Below, one piece after another: positions 35,155-47,381 of a DNA stretch of 64,000 nucleotides; position 1 is the first letter of the stretch, and each line of letters opens with the position of its first letter. The DNA lies in assembly GCA_032622095.1 (NCBI GenBank), contig CP136064.1, forward strand, positions 47,069,573-47,133,572, written 5' to 3'. The stretch is from Siphonodentalium dalli (taxonomy: Eukaryota; Mollusca; Scaphopoda; Gadilida; Siphonodentaliidae). A program made the translations under genes and the position numbers. Under the pieces are notes generated by a model. The model ran no database searches, was not told the DNA's origin, and saw nothing but the letters and a program-made list of their open reading frames with translations.

Positions 35155-35376
35155 AGTCCGGTGTGCAGTTGTGGGAATCCATTGCAAGATGCACACAACT
35201 TCTTCTTGGAGTGCCCGTTATGCCAATATGAACGAATGAAATTCGAAGAAAAGCTACACCACGAACGCTTCGTTACAACATGCGTTAATAAATTTATTCA
35301 CGGAATACAGTATATGTCGATTCTGAAGAATAAAACGTTTTTGCATCTCAGTAATGCAAATATCTTGATAATCTAG
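35155..35376 (+). pseudogene. LINE C-terminal zinc-knuckle fragment
   Basis: SPVCSCGNPLQDAHNFFLEC, then PLCQYERMKFEEKL: the C-x-CG...H-x-FF-x-x-C tail of a LINE ORF2 on the plus strand, ending at TAG 35376. Same protein motif as at 9548-9769 but diverged. It lies head to head with astacin exon 1, whose ATG is only about 40 bp away. Confidence 0.75.
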
Positions 35377-35389
35377 CAGGGGCTATAGC

Positions 35390-36095
35390 TAAGTTCAAAT
35401 AACTTGTGCGCCAATCCACTTTTTATATTAATATATTATTCACATTGAACCTATTTCAAAAACCAAGATACGCCCTTATCGCCATTATTTGAATATGAAT
35501 TACGCTCTATAAGAACGTAAATGGGGGACGGAAACAGTCGTATTACAAATACGTCCGTATCTGGCGTATTTGAGGCACCCCATATTAACCACGCCCATAT
35601 TAGCATTATTTAAGATAAAATTTTCAACGACACGAATTACCAGATTCACGCTCTTTATATAATGTGGTTTCACTGCGGCCCGCGCCATTCACTGGAATAA
35701 CGGGTATACGATCATTATGGACTTATTTCAGAATCTACTGTTTTCGTTCCCCATTTACGTCAATATAGAGCTAATTCAGATTCAAATAACGCCAATGTCG
35801 GCGTATTTGTGTTTTTGAAATACGTTCAATGTGAACCTATCTGCATGAGGATATGTTGACCCCACCGGTCGTCAAGCCGGTCATGGTGTTTTTGCATATA
35901 TTTGGATGACACTAATGTTTTAACATGGTGCTTTAATCAAACGCGGGGACAATCAAGAACTACGCAGTGGTTGAAAATACATGTGATAGCCACAACAGCA
36001 GGGGTGATCGAATCAACTATTTGGCCCTGTCGCTCGACCTCGCCCCCCAAACGCTACAAATCGTAACAAAACTGAGAACCATCTTAGGCCATGCT
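35390..36095. repeat. Dispersed repeat, non-coding
   Basis: Contains the short family shared with 11640-11730 and 13805-13905 (35647-35733: TCACTGCGGCCCGCGCCATT, ATAACGGGTATA, CTTATTTCAGAATC) and mirrored phrases (CATTGAACCTATTTCAAAA near 35445, and its complement near 35815), so it may be an inverted-repeat element of about 430 bp. Confidence 0.45.
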
Positions 36096-36109
36096 TGCTA
36101 AATGCTATA

Positions 36110-36294
36110 TACACTAATGCCCTAAATAATCGACTCCTTAACCACAGCATAATTATGGGTAATTTTTCAGGATTTAGTCGGAAATGTGAGAGCTTTCATA
36201 TGAATGGCAACAAGCCATATTTCCGACTAAATCCTGAAAAATTACCCATAATTCTGCTGTGGTTAAGGAGTCGAATATTTAGGGCATTACTGTA
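36110..36294. mobile_element. Palindromic MITE family P, copy 1
   Basis: Ends TACACTAATGCCCTAA...TTAGGGCATTACTGTA. Arms (CGACTCCTTAACCACAGCAT... and complement) span nearly the whole 185 bp. Family consensus contains GGATTTAGTCGGAAATATGG. Other copies at 36845-36983 (half), 41557-41770, 43118-43331, 46466-46631. Confidence 0.88.
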
Positions 36295-36539
36295 TATGCC
36301 GGTCAGAGTGAGGTAATCCTTGATTAATAATCAGCTGGCGCAGCTGTCAAGTACGACGACATATATACTTTACTTTAAACATATTTTATTTGCATATTAG
36401 GCATGATACAAATTGGATTGGGGACAAGTTACAGAAACTTACTTAATAATAATTTTATTCACACTTAAAAAAATGGCGTATAAGAAACACAATCATATAT
36501 AGGTTAAACATATTTACATTAACAGAGTGTTCGGGCGTT

Positions 36540-36863
36540 GTCGCAATGTAATCAGTCGAGCTTCTCGGTGTGGTATTTGGGAGCGCAATTCCAGACTACA
36601 TCGGAATAATCTAATAAGGGTAGCATAGAAGTTTTATAAATACTTTCAAGTGATCTTCGGTCGAGCTGATACTTAAATCTACGGAGCTGTGCTAAGTGTG
36701 ACGCTATTTGGTTTCTGATTCCGGTCAGGTTATCATTCCAATTTAGATTGGCTTGGAGTTCCAGACCAAGTTGTTTATGTGTTTCAACAAATGTGATTTG
36801 GTCCTGTTTGAAGGTTATGTCAGGAGCATCGCCAGATATTCCTGTTAGCTTGTTGCTATTCAT
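36540..36863 (-). pseudogene. LINE post-RT fragment
   Basis: VETHKQLGLELQANLNWNDN, LRRFKYQLDRRSLESIYKTS and LLDYSDVVWNCAPKY: the segment just after the RT fingers in CR1/Jockey-like LINEs, minus strand, open over 103 codons. Joined abruptly to a half MITE at about 36850. Confidence 0.85.
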
Positions 36864-36983
36864 CGGAGAGCTCTCGGCGAGAGCTTTCCGATGAATGGCA
36901 GCAAGCCATATTTCCGACTAAATCCTGAAAAGTTACCCTTAATTCTGCTTTGGTTAAGAGGTCGATTACTTAGGGCATTACGC
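36845..36983. mobile_element. Palindromic MITE family P, right half only
   Basis: TTCATCGGAGAGCTCTCGG, then AGAGCTTTCCGATGAATGGC and on to TTAGGGCATTAC. The left arm is missing beyond the central hairpin, replaced by the LINE fragment. Confidence 0.8.
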
Positions 36984-37742
36984 CCATATAAAAATGTACC
37001 TGGGTAAATCCACCCAGGTTTTTTGGGCCGAAACCCAGGTAAATCTATCTACCAAGATATCCACCAACCATCAAGACCCCCTGAAACCTGGGTTTTACCA
37101 TGATTTACCCACCTGAAACTGGACAAAAAACCCTGGTATGGATAAACCTGGGTGTATTTACCCATGTGACCACACCCAGGTGTACCCTACCTGGGTGTTT
37201 CCCACCCAGGTGTACCCTGGTGTTACCTACCTGGGTGTTTTCCCCACCCAGGTGTACCATGGTGTTATTCACCCAGGTGTTTCCCCCACCCAGGTGTACC
37301 ATGGTGTTATTCACCCAGGTGTACCCTGATGTTTCCTACCTGGGTGTTTCCCACCCAGGTGTACCTTGGTGTTATTCACCCAGGTGAACCCTGATGTTTC
37401 CTACCTGGGTGTTCCCCACCCAGGTGTACCTTGATGTTTCCAACCCAGATGTACCTTGGTGTTTTCTTACGCCGGTGTACCTTGGTGTTTTCTTACCCAG
37501 GTGGATTTCCCACTGAGATGCAACTGGTTAGAAAACACCAAGGTACACCCAGGTAAGGAAACACCAAGGTACACCTGGGCAGGAAAACACCAAGGTACAC
37601 CTGGGTAAGAAAACACCAAGGTACACCTGGGTAAGAAAACACCAAGGTACAACTGAGTGGGAAACACCAAGGTACACATGGGTAGGAAACACCAAGGAAC
37701 ACCTGGGTGAATAACACCAAGGTACACCTGGGTGGGGATCCA
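36982..37742. mobile_element. Foldback array based on ACCTGGGT (copy 1)
   Basis: Starts CGCCCATATAAAAATGTACC. To about 37505 it repeats CACCCAGGTGTACC(C/T)TGGTGTT, then from about 37530 the same unit runs in reverse complement (AACACCAAGGTACACCTGGG) to 37740, giving a long inverted tandem structure. Open frames here are repeat artefacts. The same 5' end occurs inverted at about 57985-58012. Confidence 0.85.
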
Positions 37743-37744
37743 AA

Positions 37745-39384
37745 GTGAAATGATGAGGATGGCAATGAAGTAGATTTGGATGGGATGCAGGGGTATTGTT
37801 ATCAATGGAGTTGTTTTAGTATAATAGAACATTAAGGAAACTGATTGTGCAGCAATACAAGTTTATTCAAGGACAACAAACTAACTAAAGATAAAATACA
37901 TGTATAGAAACACATATAATACATAAATATATAAACTCATTAAACTGCATGGGTTAAAACTTACTGACAACAAGAGTTGGGTTAAATTTTTGATTAAAAA
38001 ACACTTGCAAATTCCCTCTGCATACATGTATATGGTATGTTAGGCAAGTTACATGTACATGTAGTTGCAATGTATACCGGTACATGACATACCGGTGGAC
38101 ACAAAAATCATTATTTTAGTTCCAATGTCATTTACCAGTATACATGTACATGTTTTACCTTGCAACTACATCTACAGTGAGGTAGTTTTGTCTCATTTAA
38201 ACTTTCTAAATGGGTTTCTCCCTTTGAATGACATAAACTAATGTGAGTATACACATGAGCTGTGATGTGAAATACACACCAAAACATTATTTTTTAGTCT
38301 AAGGACATGTTTCCTGTCATTATCTCACTGCTTACAAATATATATTTGTAATAGTGTGCTGTAATGCTCCAGAAATAGTCATATTTTGTCCTGGTTCATA
38401 AGAACACATTATTTCTTAGTGTTAGAAGGACATGTTGTCTATTATTATTTGACTCATAAACCCCCAAATGTACATGTAAGCAGAACATTTGGGAAAGAGA
38501 CACACCATCTTTATCCTTTTTTATATCAGTAGCAATTGATCAGATAGCAAAATATGCTATAAAAAATAGATTTCAGATGGTAGAGATTAAACAATCACAT
38601 TAATTGCACCAACTCGAAACAGTTAACATACCCTGTAGAATACAGACTATGATCAAGGAGGGTGTCACACACACCCCCACCCCGCTTTGGCATGTGATAT
38701 TCAGGCCATTTTCAGGTGGTATGCTATATACATACCCAATGTTATCTGGTACCAGGATTTCACACGGTAATATAACCGGCATTCATGATTCAGCAAAAAG
38801 GTTAGTATGCAGATATAATACCGGTAGCAGAAAATTATACAAATTTTGAGTATTTTCCAGCCTAAACAGACCCAAGTGATATATTTTTATCTAATTCAGT
38901 CTAATACCTCTTGATATGTTGATGTTTTGGATACTATTTCAGCAAATGTGAGAAAACTGTGAACTGGTATTCAGTATTCATGGGTGATAGGAGGGGTAAC
39001 ACCCTCATAAAGGCCACTCACAATTGAATACACCAGTATGGAAGGTGTCACCACCCCCACCTCCCTGGCCCCAATACCAGTTAATGTAAAAGGTTGAATC
39101 ATGCGTACCAGTTACAAGTAAGGAAATATTGAATGAAAACTAATATTACACTAATAATATAGTTTTCATATACATGTACTAGTATTTGCTGAAGTTGTAT
39201 CCATAACTTCTACATACCTATAGATAATAGATTGAATAAAAGGACGTCCGGCCGCAGTGTCCCCCGAAAACGTGGCTTCATTGGGGCATCAGCTTGTCTG
39301 AAACAAATATCAAGGACCCTAAATCTGATAATACATTTCAGAACAATCCAACCAGTGTCCCATGAAATGGTGAATAATAAACTA
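37745..39384. other. No gene; ACATGT-rich sequence
   Basis: Self-complementary TACATGTACATGT words recur here and through to about 49100. Nothing coding recognised. Confidence 0.5.
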
Positions 39385-39960
39385 TCATACTAAATTTGAT
39401 TCAGATATGATCACACAAACTAAAATTATGATCCGGAAACCAGAAATTAACACGATTCTAAGTCGAAAAAGGACCATAACTCTCGCAAATATGGGTAAAC
39501 CCATATTCGAACTTGACCTGTTAATAGGGCTGATAAACTCACATACCAAATTTGGTTCAGATATGATCACACAAACAGAAGTTATCATCCGGAAACCAGA
39601 AAATTAAAAACTTCTAAGTAAAAAAGGGCCATAACTCTTGCAAAAATGGGCGGAGCACACCCATATTCGAACTTGACCTGTATTTTGGTCTGATAAACTT
39701 ACATACCACATTTGTTTCAGATATGATCACACAAACTGAAGTTATCATCCGGAAACCAGAAAATTACAAAATTCTAAGTAAAAAAAGGCCCATAACTCTC
39801 GCAAAAATGGGCAGAGCAAAGCCATATTCGAACTTGATCTTTATTTTGGTCTGATAAACACACATACCAAATTTGCTTTTGATCTAATAACCGAAACTAA
39901 TGTTATCATCTGGAAACCATTTCCGGACAGACGGACGGACGGACACCGGCTATTTTAATA
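39385..39960 (+). repeat. Tandem repeat, about 157-bp unit, ending in (GGAC)n
   Basis: CAGATATGATCACACAAAC recurs at about 39403, 39558 and 39717, each followed by TATxATCCGGAAACCA and by CATAACTC(T/G)xGCAAA. A decayed last unit ends with GGACAGACGGACGGACGGAC. This tail style is common at 3' ends of animal short repeats. Confidence 0.8.
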
Positions 39961-41026
39961 GTCCCCTGAAATTTTCGGCGGACAATTACATCATAAATGT
40001 CATTTGGGCTGGAAAATAGTAAAACAAAATTAATTTTGTGCTAGAAAAGCTGCGAACCAGCCTTTTTGTTGAATCCTGAATACTGGAATACCGGTTAAAC
40101 TGCGCAAATGAATCCCGACTACCAAATTAGCAGAGGGGTATGAATCATGCATGCCACCTGAAAATTGTGCATCAATGTTTTCAATTTACTTCATTTACAA
40201 GTACATGTACCTGTACAAGTACATGTAGCTGATTCACCTAACAATTTTTTTTATTTTCAAATATGTGAGATCCAAGCGGAAATCATGAGTACTGTGCATT
40301 AGTCCGAGAGTCTGATAACCTGGGTGTTTGGTTATTATAGAGTGTACATTGTCTCAAAATTTGTAATCTTCATGCCCAGTTTATAGCGAGAGTCATGTTA
40401 GGTCTAATTATCTCCCCCAAAGCATCAGTACATGTATGCGTAAACTATAAATTGCATAAATATTGCATTAATTTGTGTATATTTTCATGGGTAATATATG
40501 TTATGTCTCGGGTAATTTATTTTGTATGAGGGTAATACTATTACCATACATGTACATGTATATAACTGACTAAATTAATGTGTTGTAAAACACAATCGAT
40601 TCTTTCAAACCTATGTACCATCAATTGAGCCTTGGACCATTTGAACCCTCAAACTATTGAACTTCCTGACAATCGAACCCATCGAACTACATGTACTAGT
40701 AATGAACACTCTGACTAATGCACTGTACATGATTGAGTTAATGGTTATGTGACCTCAGGAATGGTCCAAATAATTGTTCTGCTTTACTAGTAAATGTCCT
40801 TTAATTGTTCCAATTGTATCGACACTGATTTTTTGTTTTCATCCAAATTGCAACTACTAGTATACACATGTACCGTCCAAGAGGCCCCCCATTTGCAATG
40901 AGGCCGCAATAATAATAGTCTCCCAAGTTGTAATCTTCATGCCCAGTTTATAGACAGTTACATGTACAATTAGGTAACATACATGTAGTAGACACCCAAT
41001 TATACACAAAATATCTTCCCCAAAGC
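39960..41026. other. Left flank of the giant palindrome, no gene
   Basis: 40495-40905 is repeated in the same orientation at 43800-44195 (shared: ATTGAACCCTCAAACTATTG-like, CAATCGAACCCATCG, TGGTTATGTGACC, CCATTTGCAATGAG). TTGTAATCTTCATGCCCAGTTTATAG occurs twice (about 40363 and 40930). Confidence 0.65.
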
Positions 41027-42339
41027 TATGGGAGGCCAAATTCACATTTAATAATGAATTGCGCTTAAGCGCAATTGATTGCGCTTAAGCGCAAATAATT
41101 GCACTTAAGCACAATCAATTTCACTTAACCGCGCAAATACCACATATTGTGCTTAAGCGCAAATACCACATATTGTGCTTAAGCGCAAATAGGGCATTTA
41201 CGTTTAAGCGTAATTAATTGCGCTTAAGCGTAATTGTGACTACTATCTAACCTACCCATAAACTATTAGCATGACCTGGTGTATCACCTAGCAACACAAG
41301 ATGAGCATTGGGCTAATTTTGACCTGTACTCAACAGTCAAACTGTGAGTATGTGTTCAACAAGGAGAATCCCCTAATTACATATTATCAGCATCCCTCTA
41401 TCCAAAGAATTTATGTGGCCTTCCCGGAACTCTAGTAGTGTTTTGTATGATGTTTTTAATGTATTTTTGCACAGATTTTAGCCTTATACATGTATCCTTT
41501 TAGCCTTTATCCTATACATGCATGCGGTGTCACTGCGTGAGAGCTTTCTTATCTCGTACAGTAATGCTCTATTTAATCGACTTCTTAACCACAGCAGAAT
41601 TATGGGTAACTTTTCAGGATTTAGTCAGAAATATGGCTTGTTGCCATTCATCGAAAAGCTCTCGAGAGCTTTCCGATGAATGGCAACAAGCCATATTTCC
41701 AACTAAATCCTGAAAAGTTATCCATAATTCTGCTGTGGTTAAGGAGTCGATTAATTAGAGCATTACTGTATGGTTTACTTATTGACTTAAATCAGGGGGA
41801 AAAAACCCTATTTTCATATTATCAGCATCCCTGTCCAAAAAATGGTGTGTAATTACTGGAGCTTTGGTGTCTCAGTCCTGAAGCTCTAGTTTTTCTTATT
41901 AAATCAGCAGCTCTTGCACAAATCTATAGTATTTCCATGATCATATTGTGTGAATGTGGTGTCACCGAGGGCTTGCTTCCCTCATATGGTGTGCATGTAT
42001 ACTCGAAAATTGAAGAAAATCAATGTCGCCCCAACTAATACAGAAAGTAATGCTATTGCAAGTAGCCCCAACTAATATATACCGAAGATAATATAATGCT
42101 ATCACGAATCGCTCCAACTAAAACAGAAGGTGATACTATTGCGAGTCAGCCATTTTGATAAAGAAGTTGGGCTAGCTCTCTACCCATCCAAACCATTGAA
42201 ACCAAGAAGTGACATGTCAATAGGAGTTAATGCTAAGTTATGGAGAAACCTATTTATTCACCAGGGGTGTTTTGTTACATATAACCATGAATTGCGCTTA
42301 AGCACAATTAATTATCAAATGTGAATTTGGCCTCCCATA
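41027..42339 (+). mobile_element. 1.3-kb TIR element with GCGCTTAAGCGC arrays (left arm)
   Basis: Begins TATGGGAGGCCAAATTCACA and ends with its complement at 42339. Next to both ends are clusters of AATTGCGCTTAAGCGCAATT-like palindromes (many in 41052-41235, fewer at the other end). A palindromic MITE sits at 41557-41770. No convincing protein; the short frame MILLRVSHFDKEVGLALYPS occurs in both arms only because they are copies. Confidence 0.8.
41557..41770. mobile_element. Palindromic MITE family P, copy in left arm
   Basis: 214 bp, ends TACAGTAATGCTC...GAGCATTACTGTA, with a central AGCTCTCGAGAGCT. Confidence 0.9.
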
Positions 42340-42528
42340 CAAAGCATCTATCAGTACATCTACATGTACATACACAGGCCCCTGGGGAAAAAAACTGAAT
42401 TACCAATATAGACTATACAGTGAGTATACCAGTCACTGGTATAGTCCATATTGGTATTATTGTATTTTTCTCCAGGGGCTTGTGAGTAGATGTATTCATA
42501 AAATATCAATTGGATAAAACATGCATTG
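42340..42528. repeat. Central spacer hairpin of the giant palindrome
   Basis: GCCCCTGG-GAAAAA...ATTACCAATATAGACTATAC...CACTGGTATAGTCCATATTG...CCAGGGGC. The spacer itself folds, so the whole 2.75 kb is close to a continuous palindrome. Confidence 0.8.
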
Positions 42529-43773
42529 TATGGGAGGCCAAATTCACATTTAATAATTAATTGTGCTTAAGCGCAATCAATTGCGCTTAAGCGAAATTCA
42601 TGGTTATATGTAACAAAACACCCCTGGTGAATAAATAGGTTTCTCCATAACTTAGCATTAACTCCTATTGACATGTCACTTCTTGGTTTCATTGGTTTGG
42701 ATGGGTAGGGAGCTAGCCCAACTTCTTTATCAAAATGGCTGACTCGCAATAGTATCACCTTCTGTTTTAGTTGGAGCGATTCGTGATAGCATTATATTAT
42801 CTTCGGTATATATTAGTTGGGGCTACTTGCAATAGCATTACTTTCTGTATTAGTCGGGGCGACATTGATTTTCTTCAATTTTCGAGTATACAGGCACACC
42901 ATATGAGGGAAGCAAGCCCTTGGTGACACCACATTCACACTATATGATCATGGAAATACTATAGATTTGTGCAAGAGCTGCTGATTTAATAAGAAAAACT
43001 AGAGCTTCAGGACTGAGACACCAAAGCTCCAGTAATTACACACCATTTTTTGGACAGGGATGCTGATAATATGAAAATAGGGTTTTTCCCCCCTGATTTA
43101 AGTCAATAAGTAAACCATACAGTAATGCTCTAATTAATCGACTCCTTAACCACAGCAGAATTATGGATAACTTTTCAGGATTTAGTTGGAAATATGGCTT
43201 GTTGCCATTCATCGGAAAGCTCTCGAGAGCTTTTCGATGAATGGCAACAAGGCATATTTCCGACTAAATCCTGAAAAGTTACCCATAATTCTGCTGTGGT
43301 TAAGAAGTCGATTAAATAGAGCATTACTGTATGAGGTAAGAAAGCCCTCATGCAGTGACACCGCATGCATGTATAGGATATTAACATAGTAAAGGCTAAA
43401 ATCGGTGCAAAAATACATTAAAAATATCATACAAAACATTACTAGAGTTCCGGGAAGGCGACATCAATTCTTTGGATAGAGGGATGCTGATAATATGTAA
43501 TTAGGGGATTCTCCTTGTTGAACACATACTCACAGTTTGACTGTTGAGTACAGGTCAAAATTAGCCCAATGCTTATCTTGTGTTGCTAGGTGATACACCA
43601 GGTCATGCTAATAGTTTATGGGTAGGTTGATTAATTGCGCTTAAGCGTAAATGCCCTTATTGCGCTTAAGCACAATATGTGGTATTTGCGCTTAAGCGCA
43701 ATTGATTGCACTTAAGCGCAATCAATTGCGCTTAAGTGCAATTCATTATTAAATGTGAATTTGGCCTCCCATA
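42529..43773 (-). mobile_element. 1.25-kb TIR element with GCGCTTAAGCGC arrays (right arm)
   Basis: Inverted copy of 41027-42339 with high identity throughout, including the nested MITE (43118-43331) and terminal TATGGGAGGCC/GGCCTCCCATA. Confidence 0.85.
43118..43331. mobile_element. Palindromic MITE family P, copy in right arm
   Basis: Same 214 bp as the left-arm copy, at the mirrored position, so it was present before the arms were duplicated. Confidence 0.9.
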
Positions 43774-44199
43774 TCATTGTGTACATGTATATCGACAATA
43801 CATGTTATGTCTCAAGTAAATAACTTTGTACTACGGTACAGTAATTGATACTCTCAACGCGGTTACCATTGAACATTTGGACTATTGAACCCTCAAACTA
43901 TTGAACTTCTTGACAATCGAACCCATCGGACTACTAGTAATGACCACTCGGTCTAACGCACTGTCATTGAATCATCATAAATATGATTGAGGTACATGTA
44001 ATAATGTACATAATTGCGGTAATGGTTATGTGACCCTATGAATTGCTCCAAGCTATATTTCTGCTTTAAATTTCAATCAAATTGTCCCTATTGTATGGAC
44101 TTAACGAGTTTTGGTTTTCATCCAAAAAGCCAAATTGCACTGAGAAACTATACACATGTAAATGTATTAAGAGACCTCCATTTGCAATGAGTTAGGCAG

Positions 44200-46465
44200 T
44201 GATGCAGTGTGCAACTGCACCAATTCTATAAACTTAACCCACAAAGTGACATACTAGTATCATGGTCTATCCCCAAATAGAACATATGGTACATGTACAT
44301 GGTAAGTACTGTAAAGAATGATCTGGCTGAAAGGCGGTCATGAGAAAAATTAATGCGGTTTACCGTGGTTGAAACACTGCAGTAATTCACTTGGTTACAA
44401 CAAAAATATTACTGCAGTAAGATTTAATACGAGCAGATACTGCATTAGTATTGAAATGGCTTGGGTTTTTAATAGTTGACTATTCATCGACAGTAAAAAA
44501 ATCAAGTCGAAGTAGACTAATCGACAACACAAATTTCCATGGAAAACTTCCAATTTACTATGTGGTTATTGAGTTAAAATCAATGAGAGATAACTGCAGT
44601 TCCCATTTTTTGTGGGACTGTAATGATTCATAGCGAATTCATGCATTGTATTGGGATACACTATCAATGATACGCATATCATGATATCATGTGTATTGCG
44701 ATACAGGAAATCAAATAATTTTTTAAGATGGGAATGTGTAAATTTAGAGCAAAACCTGCAATTTTCAAAGTTTAAATGTCTATTATGCGTGTAAATTCTT
44801 TGGGTTCATGAAATGGAAAAAAAGTTGTAGGAGGTGTTCGTAAACCGGACTTAAAAATTGGTGTCGCCTTATGTGTATTTAGCTCATATAGTTAACTATT
44901 AAAGGTGCTCAATCAGATTCGATGGTCCCCATATAATCAGATTCCAACAACATTTTTTTTAGAAATGCTGCTTCAGTTATCAGAATCGATTAATTGCCCA
45001 AAAATAATGCTAACCACTGTCAACTGCATGTATAGTATAAAATTGCCCGATACACTATATTTATCAACATGCTGTTCGATGAAGTCTGGCCTTATTATCA
45101 ACACAAAGCCTCTTGATTTTAGAGTTATCCATCTTCATCTGCAATTTGGTCTGAGACCGTCGGCTCGTCAAATTTTTCTGGGCCACTATTAAGTCTCGAT
45201 GAACTGTATCCAGTATAAACATGTTAAACCTGATAATAATTAGAGCATGCAGTCCCTGTTGACATGCGGTATCCGCTAGTAATCTTACCACAGTAATATG
45301 TCTGTGATAACCAAGTTAATTGTTTTACCACAAAAATTCTTAATTCTATCTAGACATTTTGAAACAATAAAAAAAAATTCTGGTGTGGTTACAATGTCAA
45401 CTTAAAAAAATAATTCATTTAAACATCGCATGAAAAATACAACCTAACTGCAAATGTGAGGTGGACCACATTCTGCAGCGGTATAACTGACTGCGGTTGA
45501 TCACATGAACACGCCTGAATACTGCAGTAATACCCGATGGTCAACCTTTATAAGGCGAGTTGATTAATTAAAGCATAGCTGTAATTTTACATGTATGTTC
45601 TATGGACTTTGTTGGGAAAGAGAATATAGCTGTGCGAAAATGGATGATATTTCCCCACCTCAGCAGGTGTCGATTACAGAAAAATATACCAAACATACCA
45701 GTAGTCTGTTAATCCTGATGTGCTAAGTTAGAAATTGTTCAATCGAAACCTCATAAAAAACAATATAAATTCAGTTCTCAATTTTCAAACACTTCTAGGA
45801 AATTGTTAAAAAATATTGTTAAAAGATACCCATTCGATTTGACACTGTAAATATACCCCTGTTCAAGTGTTCCTGCTAATGTGCTATGATATGCGGTTGG
45901 GTCCTGCTGAATTGCTATGAATTGCGCTACCCGCATCATAGCAATTCAGCAGGACCACCAGCATCATAGCATATTAGCAGGACCACTTGGCCAGTGGTAA
46001 AATAGTTTGTTTTCCATACGGATATGTGTTTTCAAATAATCATGTAATGATATCTAACATACATGTATATGATCCCATTTATAGGTTTTATTCATCACGG
46101 TCAGATAAACTTTGTATACAGACAGTTTTACCAAACTTATAATTTTTATTAGGTGCCCAAACCAAAATATCAAAACATCACCTAACTCAGTGGTATTATA
46201 AAGAAGCTCAAACTGTATGCTATCATTGTAGCTGTAATTACTAGTATTAAAAATGTGCTCAATAAAGTTTGTTTTATCATTTATGGTCATTTGGAATTTG
46301 GATGCTATTTAATTCTGTTTATCTATATAATTGGCTGCACTGCTAAATTTTGACTCATTTCAGTCATTGATGTCAGTACATGTAGTCCATCGAAATGGCG
46401 AACACAATCAAAGACAAATTACAAGAGGAAATACAACAAATCAATTTGATGTGCACTAAAACAGA
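44200..46465. other. No gene; dispersed repeats
   Basis: 44805-44868 is a solo end of the TIR MITE at 48072-48392. 44909-45177 is a copy of the dispersed repeat at 11139-11376. 45871-45982 is a nested hairpin. No coding recognised. Confidence 0.5.
45871..45982. repeat. Nested double hairpin
   Basis: Outer arms TCCTGCTAATGTGCTATGAT / ATCATAGCATATTAGCAGGA enclose inner arms GTCCTGCTGAATTGCTATGA / TCATAGCAATTCAGCAGGAC. Inner and outer arms are also similar to each other. Confidence 0.85.
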
Positions 46466-46631
46466 TACAGTAATGTCCTAAGTAATCGACCCCTTAACCA
46501 CAGCAGAATTATGTGTAACTTTTCAGGATTTAGTCGGAAATATTGCTTGTTGTCATTCATCGGAAAGCTCTCCCCGAGTTACCCATAATTCTGCTGTGGT
46601 TAAGGAGTCGATTAATTAGAGCATTACTGTA
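46466..46631. mobile_element. Palindromic MITE family P, internally deleted copy
   Basis: Ends TACAGTAATG...GCATTACTGTA. Part of the right arm is missing after GAAAGCTCTCCCCGAG. Confidence 0.88.
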
Positions 46632-47381
46632 GTTACAAATGTATGTCTAGCCTCTTGTGAAGTGTTGTGTCACTAATAAGATCTTTAATTCACATACATG
46701 TACTATATACCCGTTCAAGCGTTTACAAGTGTCAGACATCGAGAAACCGACCAAAAGTTTTGGTAGTATATAGGCTAGCACTGCACCTGGGCTACATGTA
46801 CATGTACTGTAAGTGATTATAATGTACTATTTTTTTATTCTGCTGTGAAAGTTTTGCTGAATGAAATTTAAGTTTACCCCGATATTCTAAGTCTGCTCGA
46901 CTAAGATGGGGTTTTTCTCGAAAACTGATAGATATCTAAATATACATGTACGTCTTCCACTGGTTGGTATAACCTCTAAATTGACCAATTTTAATTGATT
47001 AAACTAACTCTGGTATGGAAAACTCTAATTTTTATAGCCGATGAGCGGTTTACTGATGCCCGCCGGGGTTTATTGCCCACAGTGGTGATGATATGATGAC
47101 CAGCGTTGTGCATGGCATATGTTTATCCAGGTACTAGTAAGAATGCTACCATACATTCCAAACATTCATTAAATATCTTATTAATAGTAACCCAAACTAC
47201 ACAAGAGACTAGTTTAACATAAATATAGCTATGTTCTAATTAAATGACCCCACCCCACAACAAGATTGACCACCGGTATTTGACTGTTCAACCACATTCA
47301 ATTACAATGCCGCTGACCGCTGGAATGCCTCATAGTATTTACGGTATTTTGATTAATCGACAACATCGCTGTTGCAAACAT
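46632..47381. other. No gene recognised
   Basis: AT-rich with ACATGT words. Confidence 0.4.

Noticed and set aside
37100-37832. Pro/Cys/Trp-containing repeat frames on both strands
   Set aside because: Artefacts of the ACCTGGGT foldback array; similar peptides appear in several frames.
42130-42758. Conserved peptide MILLRVSHFDKEVGLA present twice
   Set aside because: Its conservation is explained by the two inverted DNA arms; there is no codon-level evidence or domain.
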